NCBI GenBank assembly: GCA_020086605.1 | Contig: JACBWW010000020.1 | Location: 16,832,776 to 16,896,775 of the forward strand | Source of the DNA: Lanius collurio | Taxonomy: Eukaryota; Chordata; Aves; Passeriformes; Laniidae | Length of the DNA: 64,000 nucleotides | Reading direction: 5' to 3' | Shown here: one piece after another, positions 11,491 through 23,080 of the stretch | Layout: every line of letters begins with the position of its first letter | How positions within the stretch are numbered: the stretch's first letter is position 1 | The notes under the pieces: model-generated | Told to the model about the DNA's origin: nothing | What the model saw: only the letters and a program-made list of their open reading frames with translations | Databases searched by the model: none | Translations under genes and position numbers: made by a program

Positions 11491-14272
11491 AAAGCCAAAG
11501 ACTGAACTGGCACTCAGAATAGCCTGGATCTTCCAGGGATGCTGGGAATCATAATGAAACTTGTGATGCTGCTGCTGCAGCTTTAGGTTTCTCTGCTTAG
11601 TGTTAAAATCAGAGTTTACTGTTCCCCTGACTGCCAGTGCGTAGCTTCCACAGCCACCGCATTTCCTTCACAAACTGAGAAGACCATCTGCAAACACCAC
11701 ATATTTGTTGTAACAGGATTTTCACTGCTGAAACCTCTACGAACTATTAAAATATTTTAAGGAATTAACCGTATGGGCTGCACTCTGCTTCCAGTGAAAA
11801 TGCATTTCATCCCTTGCTTCACCAGGAGAAACACCAGAGCAAAACTGAGCACCAATGAAAATTGCATTATAGCTGTATTAATACAAATCAGAGATGATGC
11901 AAGTGTATTTTGCACTGAGCATATTTTCAACTAGGAATCAAAAATGTTATGATAGATGTCGGCACGATAGGTGGCCAGATAAATTAAATCTTTCCATCTC
12001 TAAGCACTAAATTTAACTTGTTTTTCTTAAGAGAACTCCTGGAATGCCAGCCTGCTGTATGGGTGGAGAGCCTGAATGTACAGGGCATGACAGAGCTGGT
12101 CACTTGGTGCTGCACTCTGAATAGCTGGTGAAGCCTCTTTGCATCAGTCGCTTCAGCCTGGCCTACTTCAACATGTAGACAGATGTATTTAACCAATGCA
12201 TCATACATTTAATATCAGATCAGAGTGATAGACATACACTAAAATAGGTGGTGGGTCAAATTCTTCTGAAGGCTACACCTGCATCCCTCTGGATCATTTA
12301 GGAGAGATAATCCAATGATACTGCATGGAAGTCATTGTTATAATAAACTCTGGTGTTTATTTTAAAGATGAGATTTCTTCCTTTAATATCCCTCCATTAT
12401 AAGATGATGGGGTATTTCTGCTTTGATACTCTATTATAATGTAACCAAGAGAAAGAAAGGACAGGTCAATAAGTTGCACTAGTATTAAGTCCTCTACAGT
12501 GTATAAGGCACGTAAAACCACTGCTTTAAGCCATCATTTCAGTTTATAGTTCTATATATAAGATACTCTAAACAATCCTGAAATAGAGTCTGAAGTCTAA
12601 TTTGCTAACAAACTCTGAAGCTCAACAGGGAGACTCACACTTTCTTCACAGCTGGAGCAACCACTTCTCAGCAGTGACAGCCTTTAAATCTCCACCTCCA
12701 GGTTGCATCTTAGCCCTCCAGTAACTGCAACAACTGTTCACTATTCAATGACTTTAAAAAACACTGAACACATTTTAATCATATTTTCAGGGCAGTTTGC
12801 AGCTACAAGTAAGAAAAGGGTACTTGTGTGGTGTGATCAGACCGCTCTTCACAAAGTACAAGTAAAGGTAGTTTGGTCACTGCTTGTGTACAGGCAGCCC
12901 AGGCTTTTCCCAAGTCTCCTCTCCTTCCTCTCCTTTCTTTAGAGAAATCGCTTTGGTAATTCAATACTGCAATATCCTTCAAATCAAAGGAGCTAAGCCA
13001 ATTGCTCTGACAGATATCTAGGAGATTCCCCACCCTAAGAACCAAAGAATGAATTTTAGCACAAGTCAGTGTGAAAAAGCTACTTCAAAGAAACAGCAGT
13101 ACAACCCACAATTCTATAAACTACTTGAAATGATCCCTCTACACATTCATTAGACTGAAAAGGAGCACACCATTGTACACAACCACTCCCAGCCTTAATG
13201 CTGCCTTCTGGCCTCTGATGTTCAAGGCATGGCCTCAGGGAAAACAAAAAAAAATTAGAAAGAAGTAGAAGACTAAAGGTCTTCTGCTTTAAAGGTATCT
13301 GTCTACCCAGTCATACTCCCTTGGGTAATAGCATGAGTCTCATCAGCTTCTATTTGTTATTAAAAAGAGCTCTTGCAACTGAGAGGCTAACTCAGTTAAA
13401 CAAAAATTAAGAAGAACTAAGAATTGTGTTTAGTAATGTAGAAAAGTGCTAGAAGAGATCCCTTGTAGAAAGCTGGTGAACACACAGGAGCAGGCAATTA
13501 TCTGTTATTTGGTAGTGTTTCAGCACATACCCATTTGTGCTTTTAACAAATTAAAGGGCTTTCTCAAGTTAAAAACTTAAGTTTGTCAAATTGTGTTGCA
13601 TCACTTCCATAGAGCTTTTTTTCCCCCTCTCCTTGAGGTGAAGTTTACTGATTCAGTATATCTAGCAGTAAATTTGTGTAGGCTGCAGAGAGGTCAGCAC
13701 TCTGCATGTAGATTTTTTAAGCTTATAAATCTACCTGGTAAGAGAGTTTGGGATCAGGTTGTTGATTCTCAATGCTTGATCCTGAGAAGTTTAGAAATCA
13801 GATGAAGACAAGACTTTTGTCATGTTCCTACAGACCCCGCCACCAACGTTTATTTCTAATATATCTATATCTATATTTACCAGCTCTATTATCTTGAAAA
13901 GAAAATGCTTTATACAAAACAAGTTTCATACCAAAAAACTTATGCTGCTCAAACTCCTAGCCTAAGAATATCTAACAGATCTAAAGACTACATATAAAAT
14001 AAAAATCACACAAACCAACTAGCTAAGCTAGGACAGACATTTCAAGGTGGTGTCACTCCAGTTATCTATGCATGACCACGCTTAAAAACAGTTATGTGTT
14101 CCCTTAAAAAATGCATGTAGACAAGCTGAGAAGTAATACTGATTCACTTTCAAAATTACCTTTATGGTATAGGCACTAAATCCCATTAGTTGCATCTACA
14201 TTGGATTTTAGTTTCGATTAGGAATTTTGATCTTTGTCTAATTCCCATTTGCTGTGCTTTCATTTGCATTAG
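11491..14272. other. Non-coding stretch, nothing recognised
   Basis: No repeat family, RNA gene or exon-like frame was recognised. The sequence is AT-rich and looks single-copy, with scattered short homopolymer runs. Confidence 0.5.
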
Positions 14273-14300
14273 AGTTCATGCACCTTGGAGTGCATGAACT
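14273..14300. repeat. Perfect 11-bp inverted repeat with 6-nt loop
   Basis: AGTTCATGCAC (14273-14283) and its exact reverse complement GTGCATGAACT (14290-14300) flank the loop CTTGGA. The pairing stops at a G:G mismatch outside the arms. The stem is too short for an ordinary microRNA precursor and may be chance or a paired binding site. Confidence 0.8.
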
Positions 14301-17300
14301 GAATTCCTTCTCACTGAAATGAAACCAAAAATACCCTCCAATGACTAATTTATATCACAGGACCAGACAAGAATGAGTCTCCAGCTCATCAAGCTGGATT
14401 CACAGCATGAGCTCTGACAGTGTGTATGGAAAATAGGCAGAAGGGAAACAGAAAGTTACTTCGCTCAAAGAGAAAATGCTATGATATACATAGTGAGCTA
14501 AGTGATTTAATAAAAGAAAAGTAACATTAGCAGGCAGCAAAGATATGCAAAACTGCAATGAAACCTTCTGCTGTTTGAAAAGCTCTAAAAATAACAAATG
14601 ACCATGCTGCTAAGTTCCATAAAAGATAATGGTGTGGAAGTAAACATTTCAGAATTGTTAGGATAAAAAAGGGAGGAGATTGTTAGAGGATGTCTCTGAG
14701 AAGGAAAAAGAAAGCATGAAAGAAAAAAATCTGTGAGTGAGCCTAGGTCACCGTTTTTCTAAAAGGATGTACAAAGAAAAGACTTGTGCTCAAGGAATCA
14801 CTAATGTCCTTAAGGTCAGTCTTTAAACAGATCCTACTTTTATGGTTGTTTTTATTGAGTTCCTCTCTATATCTCCTCTTTAAAAAAACCCCAAAACAAC
14901 AACAACAAAAAAACCCCTCAAGGCAAATTCTTTCACCTTCTTTTTATTTCCTTGCACTTAACTGTGCTTCATATTTTCATTTCGCTAAGTGAGTAGAAAA
15001 GCCTCCCCATCAGTTCATGATACTGAAGCTTGTAAAATAAACAAAGCAGCAAATGTATATTGGTTCAGTGAAGTCCTTCTCCATCCTGTATCTATGGTTT
15101 TGGGTCTTCAAAACTGGTACAACTGGGTACAATTGTGTTGAGGCATGCAGAGTTAAGATGAACCCTCATGCTGACTTCTGTATCAGTGTTTGGCACAGGA
15201 ATGTTAGGAGGGATTAAAGGAGCAGAAGTTTCTCTCTTCCTTGTACTGACAACTGCTTGTACAGCATCAGGTGGCACAGTGACCCCTAATAGGTCTGTGT
15301 TACCATAAATGATGATCACGTCTTTTCTAACAGGTTCTTCAAACCAGGTAGTAGGAGATAATTGCATCCTTTTTTGTTATGCCAATATAATGCTTCCATA
15401 TTTCAAGAAATAAAGGGATCTTTAGGAAGATCCTAAAGATCTTAAAGAACTTGAGACAATTTCTGAAGACCAAAAAAAGGCTGTAGCTCAGCTGACGAAT
15501 TTGCCTTACACCAGTCTCGTACGTCTTCCATGTTGGAAGATCAGACTGCCAAACTCCTACTTCCAACACAGAGCTGGCCATGTGCTTTTTAAGTTGTGTT
15601 TCCATGCTTTTGTAGACAGGAGGGAGGGATTTCCTCCTGTCTGTGGGATCACCTTTCTCTTCTTACAATCATCTGAGTCACCCTATAATAGATAGATTGT
15701 TTTGGTGGGGAGTCAGAGAAAGGAAAAGCTCAGCGGGTGAGGCCCCTTCCAGGAGAGGTGGGGGAATTAGGCAGGCAGAATGCACAGCAACACTGGATGC
15801 TAATTCATGTGCTCATTGGGCTGTACATCATTATGGAGACATTAGAGCATTGCTGCTCTGTGAAAGAACTGCACTAAAAGGCTCAACTGCTGTCCTGTGT
15901 CAGAGGGCAAAACTGTCTCTCCTCACTTCATGCTTGGAGTGCCTCTGGATTAAGTGGTGCCTCAGCACATTCCCCTGCTCAGCCATACCACAAATCCCAA
16001 CACATGCAGCTGGATGCCACGATGCAATTGCATGAAACACTGATTTTATTGCAGCTCAGGAAAGATACCTGAATACATGTGTCTAATATCCCAGCTTATC
16101 CTTAGCTGAATTAAAAATTGCTGTCTTGCTTTTTTCAGCCCCCATAAGAAATGGTCCTCTCTTATCACAATAAATAAACCCAACATGTCAACATAAATAA
16201 TATCATCCTCCAGTTTAAGCCACTAAACAGTTCTGAATTTAATTTACAGTGTGTCTATGATACAAAAAACATTTATTTGAAGAAAGCAAATGTAGTTTCA
16301 AGAGCTTCTCTCTTGTCACTGATGAGAACAAGACACGCTTGTATCCCTGCTCACCCTATTTTGCTCTGACAGTCTGGGTGCTCAGACACTCCTGTACTGC
16401 CCTCTCCTGTTCCAGTTTCACCCTGCTGGGTTTGGACAAAAAATAGGCAGCTGGACAACCAAGCAAGCAACAGCTTATTTTCTTTTCCTATGAGGTAGGA
16501 AAAAGTAAGTTTTAATGTCAGCTGTCAAAACAAAGCTAGATTTGATTTTACAGTTTTAAGAAAGGATAGAAACTTGTAATATGGATGGTAGGTAACATAG
16601 CACAGAGACTGCACTGAAGAATGAAAGCAACTGCTTGACTGGATATAAAGCTTATTGAAATTTCTGTTTGCTCCCCAGTCTTTCACCTCTCCTGTGTCAG
16701 TCATGCCATTCTCAAGTCTAATCGGGGTCATCTGAAAGATGATGCACGAGGGCTACCTCAGGACCCACACACATTTCCTGATATCTCAGGGAATAGTGTT
16801 AAATTTATCATGCTCAAAAATGCAGTTCTCTAGTGGGAAACATACGATAGTAAACCCTCTTGGGCTGCTCTTGCAAATTACATTTGTCACAAAAAGCTTT
16901 TTGGTACTCTAGGGCAAAGACTGAAATCTGCCCAGGGTCTGTTGGTGCATATCCTCCAGTCCTCCAAGTGACAGAAATTAATTTGTGGAGTCTCCAATCC
17001 CAAATCCTCTTAAATAACTTCTTCGGAGGATTCTTATTAAATGAAGATTTTGTATTTGCTACTGGCCAAAGGTACTGCTTTTTAACTACAGAAAAACTAA
17101 TCTGCATTAGCAATTCCTTTCTGGAGGAAGAAAGACACAATTTTTGTCAGCTGAGGATTGAAATATTCCAAGTGCCTTCTGATTTCCCCACTTCTTTCCT
17201 AAAGAGCACACTGACCTCTGCTGTCTTGGGAAAGAGCCTGTTCGGAAATGCAGCAAGGAGAACTTCCCCGCCTTCCTCCTCTTGATCCATCCCCTTCCTT

Positions 17301-18550
17301 ACCCAGTGAATAAACCAGTATACATTTCTCTTATTGCTCTTTATGTTAAAGGAAGAGAGAATCCTTCTGGATGTCTGCCTGTCTCAGCAGTGGAAAATCT
17401 TGGAAAATCTGCTCTGGGTGGGCATCACCAGCACGTCCCAGAGGTAGTTTTGTTGTCCTTTGCTTTCGTTCAGAGTGAGGTGTTGATCTGAAGGCTCCCT
17501 AAGTAAAGCAAGGATTCACTTACTTTCCTATAAGATATAGGGATTTTTTTTTTAATCAACTGCAACCATGTAAACAGCTTCTCATAGCAGAAGAAGAACT
17601 GGTATCCATTTAAATCCATTCTGGGAATCATAAACAGCTTGTTGACAGAGGTCACATCCACAGGGGAGCTCACAGTTGATTAGTTCTCCTTCACAGAACT
17701 TTTGCAGGCAGTGTGACTTGCACTCCAGGAGGGGATTTAAGACAGGGATGTGCTGGACTAACCAGAAACAATTTCAAAAAAATTGTGTTGTGTCTGCCAA
17801 GATGCCTAAATAAATGGGAAATGAAAACAGTCATGAATTTTGAACTCAGCTCTGCTTCTTTTGCTGTGTGCTGTATGTCTGCATTTTTGATGTATCAGCT
17901 TTTGTTCCCTATGCTGTGTTACACTGAATTCACAGCTTCTGCCTCAGTAAAAATACCCCTTAAATAATGACATGAAAATGCTTCCCATCACATTATTAGG
18001 TTTGAACTACAAAAGTGCAAGTAGTGGGGAGATTTTTAGTACACTTGAGACATACATCTATAGGAAACCAAATTCATCAGTTCTGATGCCTTTATTCCTT
18101 CCCTCCAGCCATTTTATTGCATAAGCTCCTTCTTAATTTCCTTTACAATTATTTCTACTGGATAGTATTGACTGAATTTCTATTTATTTACTTGCTGTTG
18201 TTTTCTTATTACTGTATATTTGCAAAACTCTCAATAAATAAACAAAATGAATGTGCAAGACATTCCAAATAAATATAAGTCCCAGTATGATATTGAACAC
18301 AAACGTTCCACTGAATTAACATTGATGAGTCAAATATTCCACAGTCACTATTTACCTGGACTGTTTACACTAGCTGGTGTCTATTACTACTTGAAGACAA
18401 TGTCCCTACCAATTACATTTTATACCTTCACCTGTACTGTTCTAAATGATTGTAATTTCTCTGTTAAATGCAATTCTCTAAGGTCCCCTCTATTGGCTCT
18501 GTCCCCGAAGTATACTTCAGAGTTTACCCTACTGGCAAACTTTGACTGAC
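14301..18550. other. Non-coding stretch, only weak ORF signals
   Basis: No repeat family was recognised. A short palindrome TTTAGGA-AGA-TCCTAAA lies at 15421-15437. A minus-strand frame at 15092-15367 (91 codons) has a protein-like composition but no convincing splice sites. Two overlapping antisense frames near 16814-17285 look like chance frames. A small direct duplication, GGAAAATCTT then GGAAAATCTG, lies at about 17392-17411. Confidence 0.45.
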
Positions 18551-18577
18551 ACAATAGGCACAATAGGTACAATAGAC
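18551..18577 (+). repeat. Three-copy 9-bp tandem repeat (ACAATAGGN)
   Basis: ACAATAGGC, ACAATAGGT and ACAATAGAC follow one another exactly, with a partial fourth copy (ACAA). A minor slippage product. Confidence 0.85.
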
Positions 18578-18779
18578 ACAAATTCTTGCTTGGCATACAA
18601 TATTTAGGGCTAACTACTTGTCTAAACCGTGTCATTATGCAGAAACAATTATCAGAACTCTGAATAAAAAATATTTTGCAACTCTTTGTCCATATATTTT
18701 CAATAGCGGTTAACATACAACCAAAACAATATTTCTGTTTGCCCAGTACTTTTTATATATACATATTTCAGTTCTGTTT

Positions 18780-19720
18780 AAGATATTTCCCAAAGACCTG
18801 GATGAGAGGATAGAGGGCACACTCAACAAGTTTGCAGACAACACCAAATTGGGTGGGAGTGCTGATCTGCTGGAAGGTAGGAAGGCTCTGCAGAGGCATC
18901 TGGACAGGCTGGATCAATGCGCTGAGGCTGACTGTATGACGTTCAACAAGGCCAAGTATCGTGTCCAGCACTTGGGTCACACCACCCCAGGCAGTGCCAC
19001 AGCCTTGGTCAGAGTGGCTGGAAAACTGCCCAGCAGAAAAGGACCTGGGAGTGCTGGATGACAGCAGCTGAACATGAGCCAGCTGTGCCCAGGCAGCCAA
19101 GAAGGCCAGTGGCATCCTGGCCTGTATCAGCAATAGTGTGGCCAGCAGGACCAGGGCAGGGACTGTCCCCCTGTACTCAGCACTGGTGAGGCCACACCTC
19201 GAGTGCTGTGTTCAGTTCTGGGCCCCTCACTGCAATGAAGACATTGAGGTGCTGCAGCGAGTCCAGAGAAAGGCAACAGAGCTGGTGAAAGGTCTGGAGC
19301 ACAAGTCTTATGGGGAGAGGCTGAGGGGGCTGAGGTTGTTTATCCTAGAAAAAATGAGGCTCAAGGGAGATCTTATTGCTCTCTACAACTGCCTGAAAAG
19401 AAGTTGTAGCCAAGTGAGAGTCGCTCAGTTCTCCCAGGAAACAAGTGACAGGATGAGAGAAAATGGTCTCAGTAGTACCAGGGGAGGTTTAGCTTGGATA
19501 TCAGGAAAAATTTCTTCTCTTAAAGGATGGTCAAACATTGAAACAGGCTGCCCAGAGAAGTGGTGGAGTCACCACCCTGGTATTATTTAAATGATGTGTA
19601 CATGTAGCACTGAGGGACATGGTTTAGTTGTGGACTTGGCAGTGCAGGGTTAGTGGTTGGACTTGATGAACTGAAGGGTCTTTTCCAATTGAAATTATTC
19701 CATAATTTTGGGATTCTATA
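18780..19720 (+). mobile_element. CR1 LINE, 5'-truncated, end of ORF2 plus 3' UTR
   Basis: The longest clear CR1 copy in the window. It begins inside the reverse-transcriptase part of ORF2: after [14 protein letters not shown] comes FADNTKLGG at about 18831-18857, where the family has FADDTKLGG, so the second catalytic aspartate of motif C is an asparagine codon (18840-18842). It continues through [17 protein letters not shown], then [28 protein letters not shown] and [28 protein letters not shown]. The CR1 3' UTR follows and ends at GGATTCTATA. The frame is broken into at least two pieces (18849-19061 and 19138-19590), so it is dead. 5' truncation is the rule for CR1. Confidence 0.95.
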
Positions 19721-20440
19721 AATAAGTACATGGAAAACAGGTTTCATATAATGTCTGACCTTTGATTTCTTACCTTTCTAATGTCAGCAAGCACATGTAT
19801 ACAGATAAACAATACTGAGAAATGAAATTATTACTGAACAAAGAGGTTTCTCCTCCTGTAATAAAAGCTGATATTTCTTAATCTCCTTATATATCAGTGG
19901 CTTAATATTTTAATGGCTGTACCATTAACGGCAGCAAAGGAGAAATGCTGGCATCTTGTGGACTTCCCCCAGTATCAGCTTAATAGCAGTGAAATATCTT
20001 ACTTAAAGAGAATTTCCTTTCATGCTTCCACTATTGCACATTGTTTCATAAAAAGCCCAACCAGACTAAGACCTGAACCCACAACAAAGAAAGAGGCAGA
20101 GAATGCATGTACATTCATACTACCTGTAGGTAAGACTGTGCACCTGAGCTACCCCATAACCACATTTCCTCTATCAGGTCTCAGCACAAGTCAGTGCATG
20201 ATGCTTTTGATGACACTGCCATCTGGATTTTGCCATGTAATGAACCTTTAGTTGCACAAAATGTGGCTTTTCGTTATCTCTGGAGCCGTCAGAGACAGTT
20301 CTAGTTTAAAGTTGCATGCAAAAGTCCTTCAGATTCTCACAATTCTGTCAAAATGGAATATTTTTAATCCAATTTCTCCTCAAAAAAGTGTATGTTCTTA
20401 GAAGGAAAGAGTAAAAATAGTCCATCTGCTTCTGGGAACA
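19721..20440. other. Non-coding stretch, nothing recognised
   Basis: Unique-looking AT-rich sequence between the CR1 copy and the purine array. No gene or repeat was recognised. Confidence 0.5.
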
Positions 20441-20628
20441 GAGGAGAGGAGAGGAGAGGAGAGGAGAGGAGAGGAGAGGAGAGGAGAGGAGAGGAGAGGA
20501 GAGGAGAGGAGAGGAGAGGNNNNNNNNNNNNNNNNNNNNNNNNNNNNNNNNGAGAGGAGAGGAGAGGAGAGGAGAGGAGAGGAGAGGAGAGGAGAGGAGA
20601 GGAGAGGAGAGGAGAGGAGAGGAGAGGA
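20441..20628 (+). repeat. Pentanucleotide purine array (GAGGA)n with internal gap
   Basis: Perfect GAGGA units run on both sides of a 32-base run of N. The unit phase after the gap is shifted by three bases relative to the phase before it, so the recorded gap length is not the true missing length if the array is uninterrupted. The strand is pure purine and its complement pure pyrimidine, which favours triplex formation and polymerase stalling and explains the failed assembly. Confidence 0.98.
20520..20551. other. Assembly gap (32 N) inside the purine array
   Basis: Run of 32 N within the GAGGA repeat. The true length is unknown. Confidence 0.97.
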
Positions 20629-20889
20629 TTCCTTGCCATTTTAAATATTTTCAGCAGCTCTCTTGCTTATCTTTGCTCTAACACCTAGAAGTAGCTGGGA
20701 AGCTTAAATCCAGGTTTGAGATTAGGTAGGTATATATTTTACTGTGTCTGGTCAACATCCATTTTGATATGGCCAAGTCTGAAGTGTTTTTAAAGCACAC
20801 AGCTGTAGCTTATGAATAATGGCACCTGAAACACTTAGGAGCAGCTCACAGATCCCAGAACTGTGAAGCTCAAATCACTGCATCTAGCT

Positions 20890-21000
20890 CCCACCGGAGG
20901 TATTTTCATTGTTAATGCACAGCCCAGGCAAACTGAGGCAGGAAGCAATGACATAATCTACCCCAGACCTCACAAAAATTCACAGCAGCCCTCTGAGAAG
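20890..21000 (-). mobile_element. Possible MIR-like SINE relic
   Basis: Read on the plus strand, TATTTTCATTGTTAATGCAC, then GGCAAACTGAGGCAGGAAGC and CCCCAGACCTCACA, in this order and spacing, resemble the reverse complement of the MIR core (GGAAACTGAGGCACAGAGAG, then GCCCAAGGTCACACAG). It is very diverged. The match is by eye and could be partly chance. Confidence 0.38.
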
Positions 21001-22380
21001 ATGCAGCTCTCATGCCTGTGCTGCAAGCTCCTCAACTTCCCATCCCTTTGGGAGCTGCCCTATAAAATGCTGGGATGGGCCCTTCCTTGGACAGGAGGAA
21101 TTTATATTTCTGTGCCCGCCTTCTGCCAGGTCCAGCAAGGAGGAAACACGGGCAGTGAAGCCCTAGTCTTGAATAAAAAGAGTTTATTTCCTGCAGATTT
21201 TCTAGCAAATGGAACAAAGCATTTTAAATGTCAGCAAGGGAAGTGCAATTTCTCCCTGTACCAAGCAAGGGCACAGAGGAGATGAACAGCTTCTCCTGCC
21301 AAGTCCCATTTCCATTCCTGCTGAAAGAAGAGACAATGTTGTCCTGTCTCTCCTCTTCTCCAGTGGCCTTGCTAGGTATAGTGTCACACAACATGTTCCA
21401 AGCCCCCCTGCTCTGCTCAGGGACAGCTCTACCTACCCCAAAAGGCAACTGGAAAATTAAAAAAAAAAAAAAAAATGAAAAAGAAATAGCAAAAAAAGAA
21501 GACTGACTAATTGAGCCCAGCTCAGGAGATAGATTTGTGAGTTACAGTTCTGACCCCCACAGCAACAAAAATCCTAGGATGTGCCAAGAACAAATTAGGC
21601 TGTCTGCAGTTGGAACTTCTCCCCAGAAAAGAAAACCTTTCTTTCTAGATATAAGAAATAAGCAACTTTGCCAGTGCTGAAGAGCACATAGATAAAGAGT
21701 TCCTGCTGGAAGTCTCATTTGGAAAATTCAAGGCTTTACCAGAATGGAGACAGGGTGGGAGTTTTTTTGTTTGTTTCAGGGTTTCTTTTTTGGGGGGGAG
21801 GAGGAGGGAGGTTAAATTAACTACACAGAAAAATAACAAATTGAACTTCCACTAAGTTCATGGCCTTCCATTTCCATCGCTGTGCGTCAGACATGCTCCT
21901 GGGGGCTCCATAATGCTTTAAAACAAGAGGCACTCCTACCTTGACTGCACCCAGGTGCTCGTGGGCTCTGGCTGAGGAAAGCAATTTTAACATCACTCTC
22001 ATTATCCTGCTAATTTTCCATTCTCATTTTGTCTGCCAGACACAACTTTCCTTTCTCTTTACAGAGCAAAATGAGATACATGTAAATAAAGAATGTGGGA
22101 TGTGAGCTTTGCTTCCAAAAGCAGTTCTTCAGCATAATGAATGAGAGGCAAAACATTAAACCCCAGGAGCCATTGGAGTCCCAGAGCTGCTTGGACATCC
22201 CTTACAAGGAAACTGAAATAAGTTCTTCAAAAATATACTTTTCTGTACACTGCCAATCAAAGCACCTATCTTCAGCATAGAATTAATTTAAGCCAAAACT
22301 AAAATTTCAACCCTAACCAGTCTTGCAACCATAAAGAAAAACATTAGTTCAAAAGTGATGGTACTTTTTAACTTGTGTGA
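21001..22380. other. Non-coding stretch with low-complexity tracts
   Basis: Holds a 17-base A run at 21459-21475 and a G-rich tract of G7 A GG A GG A GGG A GG at about 21792-21812. Several overlapping short ORFs on both strands near 21200-21500 are in ordinary sequence and have no splice support. No gene was recognised. Confidence 0.5.
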
Positions 22381-22384
22381 TTTT

Positions 22385-23080
22385 TTTTGTGTCAAGCGGT
22401 AATGAAGGGGCGAAATATTTAGTTTTCCCAAGTTAATCTCTCTGTGCTGCTATACAGGCACATTGTTGATCCTTGGATTCATTTGTGGTGCTCCAGTATA
22501 ATTTTGCAGGATGGCTGTTCTCAAGTAGGCTGTGATACACTGGGGGAAGTTCATTTGAGCAGAGATAACTCACGTTAATTCAGCTGTCAAAATAAAGCCA
22601 AAGAAATCTGAGAATAGTGGTGCAATTTCCTAATATTATCTTCCTCACTCATGTTTCATTCACCCCTGGGACCATAATTGAGTTGCTACTTGGTGTAAAC
22701 CCTTTGGTGTACAGACCAAATGGGAGAGAAGTGGCAAAGTCAATCCATAATATCACACTTCAGCATGGCTGGAGAAATTGAAGCACGCTCGCATTGAATG
22801 TCTGTGACTATTTTTGGTACCCTGCTTGTGGGTTTTTTAAAATGTCCTAATTTGTAACCAGTTAGTAATCTGTAAGTGAATTTTCCATACTGACCTGAGG
22901 CCATTCAGTTTATGTGCAAGCCTTGGGTGATGGTTGTGGATGAAATGCAAGCATATTATCTGGAGAGCCTCAGCCAAAGACAGTTGATTGCTGGCACATT
23001 CATTACTCCACTTGCTGAGCACTTACACGTCAGAGTTAATTCTGCAGAAGCCACATCGACGCCTCTCTCCAGCTGGACTG
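22385..23080. other. Possible conserved non-coding element block
   Basis: Long repeat-free sequence of balanced composition that keeps CpGs in otherwise CpG-poor DNA (CAAGCGGTAATGAAGG, CTCACGTTAATTCAGC, CACGCTCGC, ACACGTCAG, ATCGACGCC). It also holds homeodomain-like TAATT cores. These are typical of deeply conserved vertebrate enhancers but prove nothing alone. The plus-strand frame 22912-23196 inside it lacks good splice sites and is not called a gene. Confidence 0.25.

Noticed and set aside
16860..17285. Among the longest frames in the window (about 141 codons, plus), with an overlapping antisense frame
   Set aside because: No splice sites, domain or repeat similarity was seen, and long frames on both strands at once are typical of stop-poor chance sequence.
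19138..19590. 150-codon plus-strand frame
   Set aside because: It is the end of CR1 ORF2 and 3' UTR read through in one frame, part of a dead LINE and not a host gene.
20364..20688. Repetitive frames on both strands (PLLSS and EERRG repeats)
   Set aside because: Translation of the GAGGA microsatellite and the N gap.
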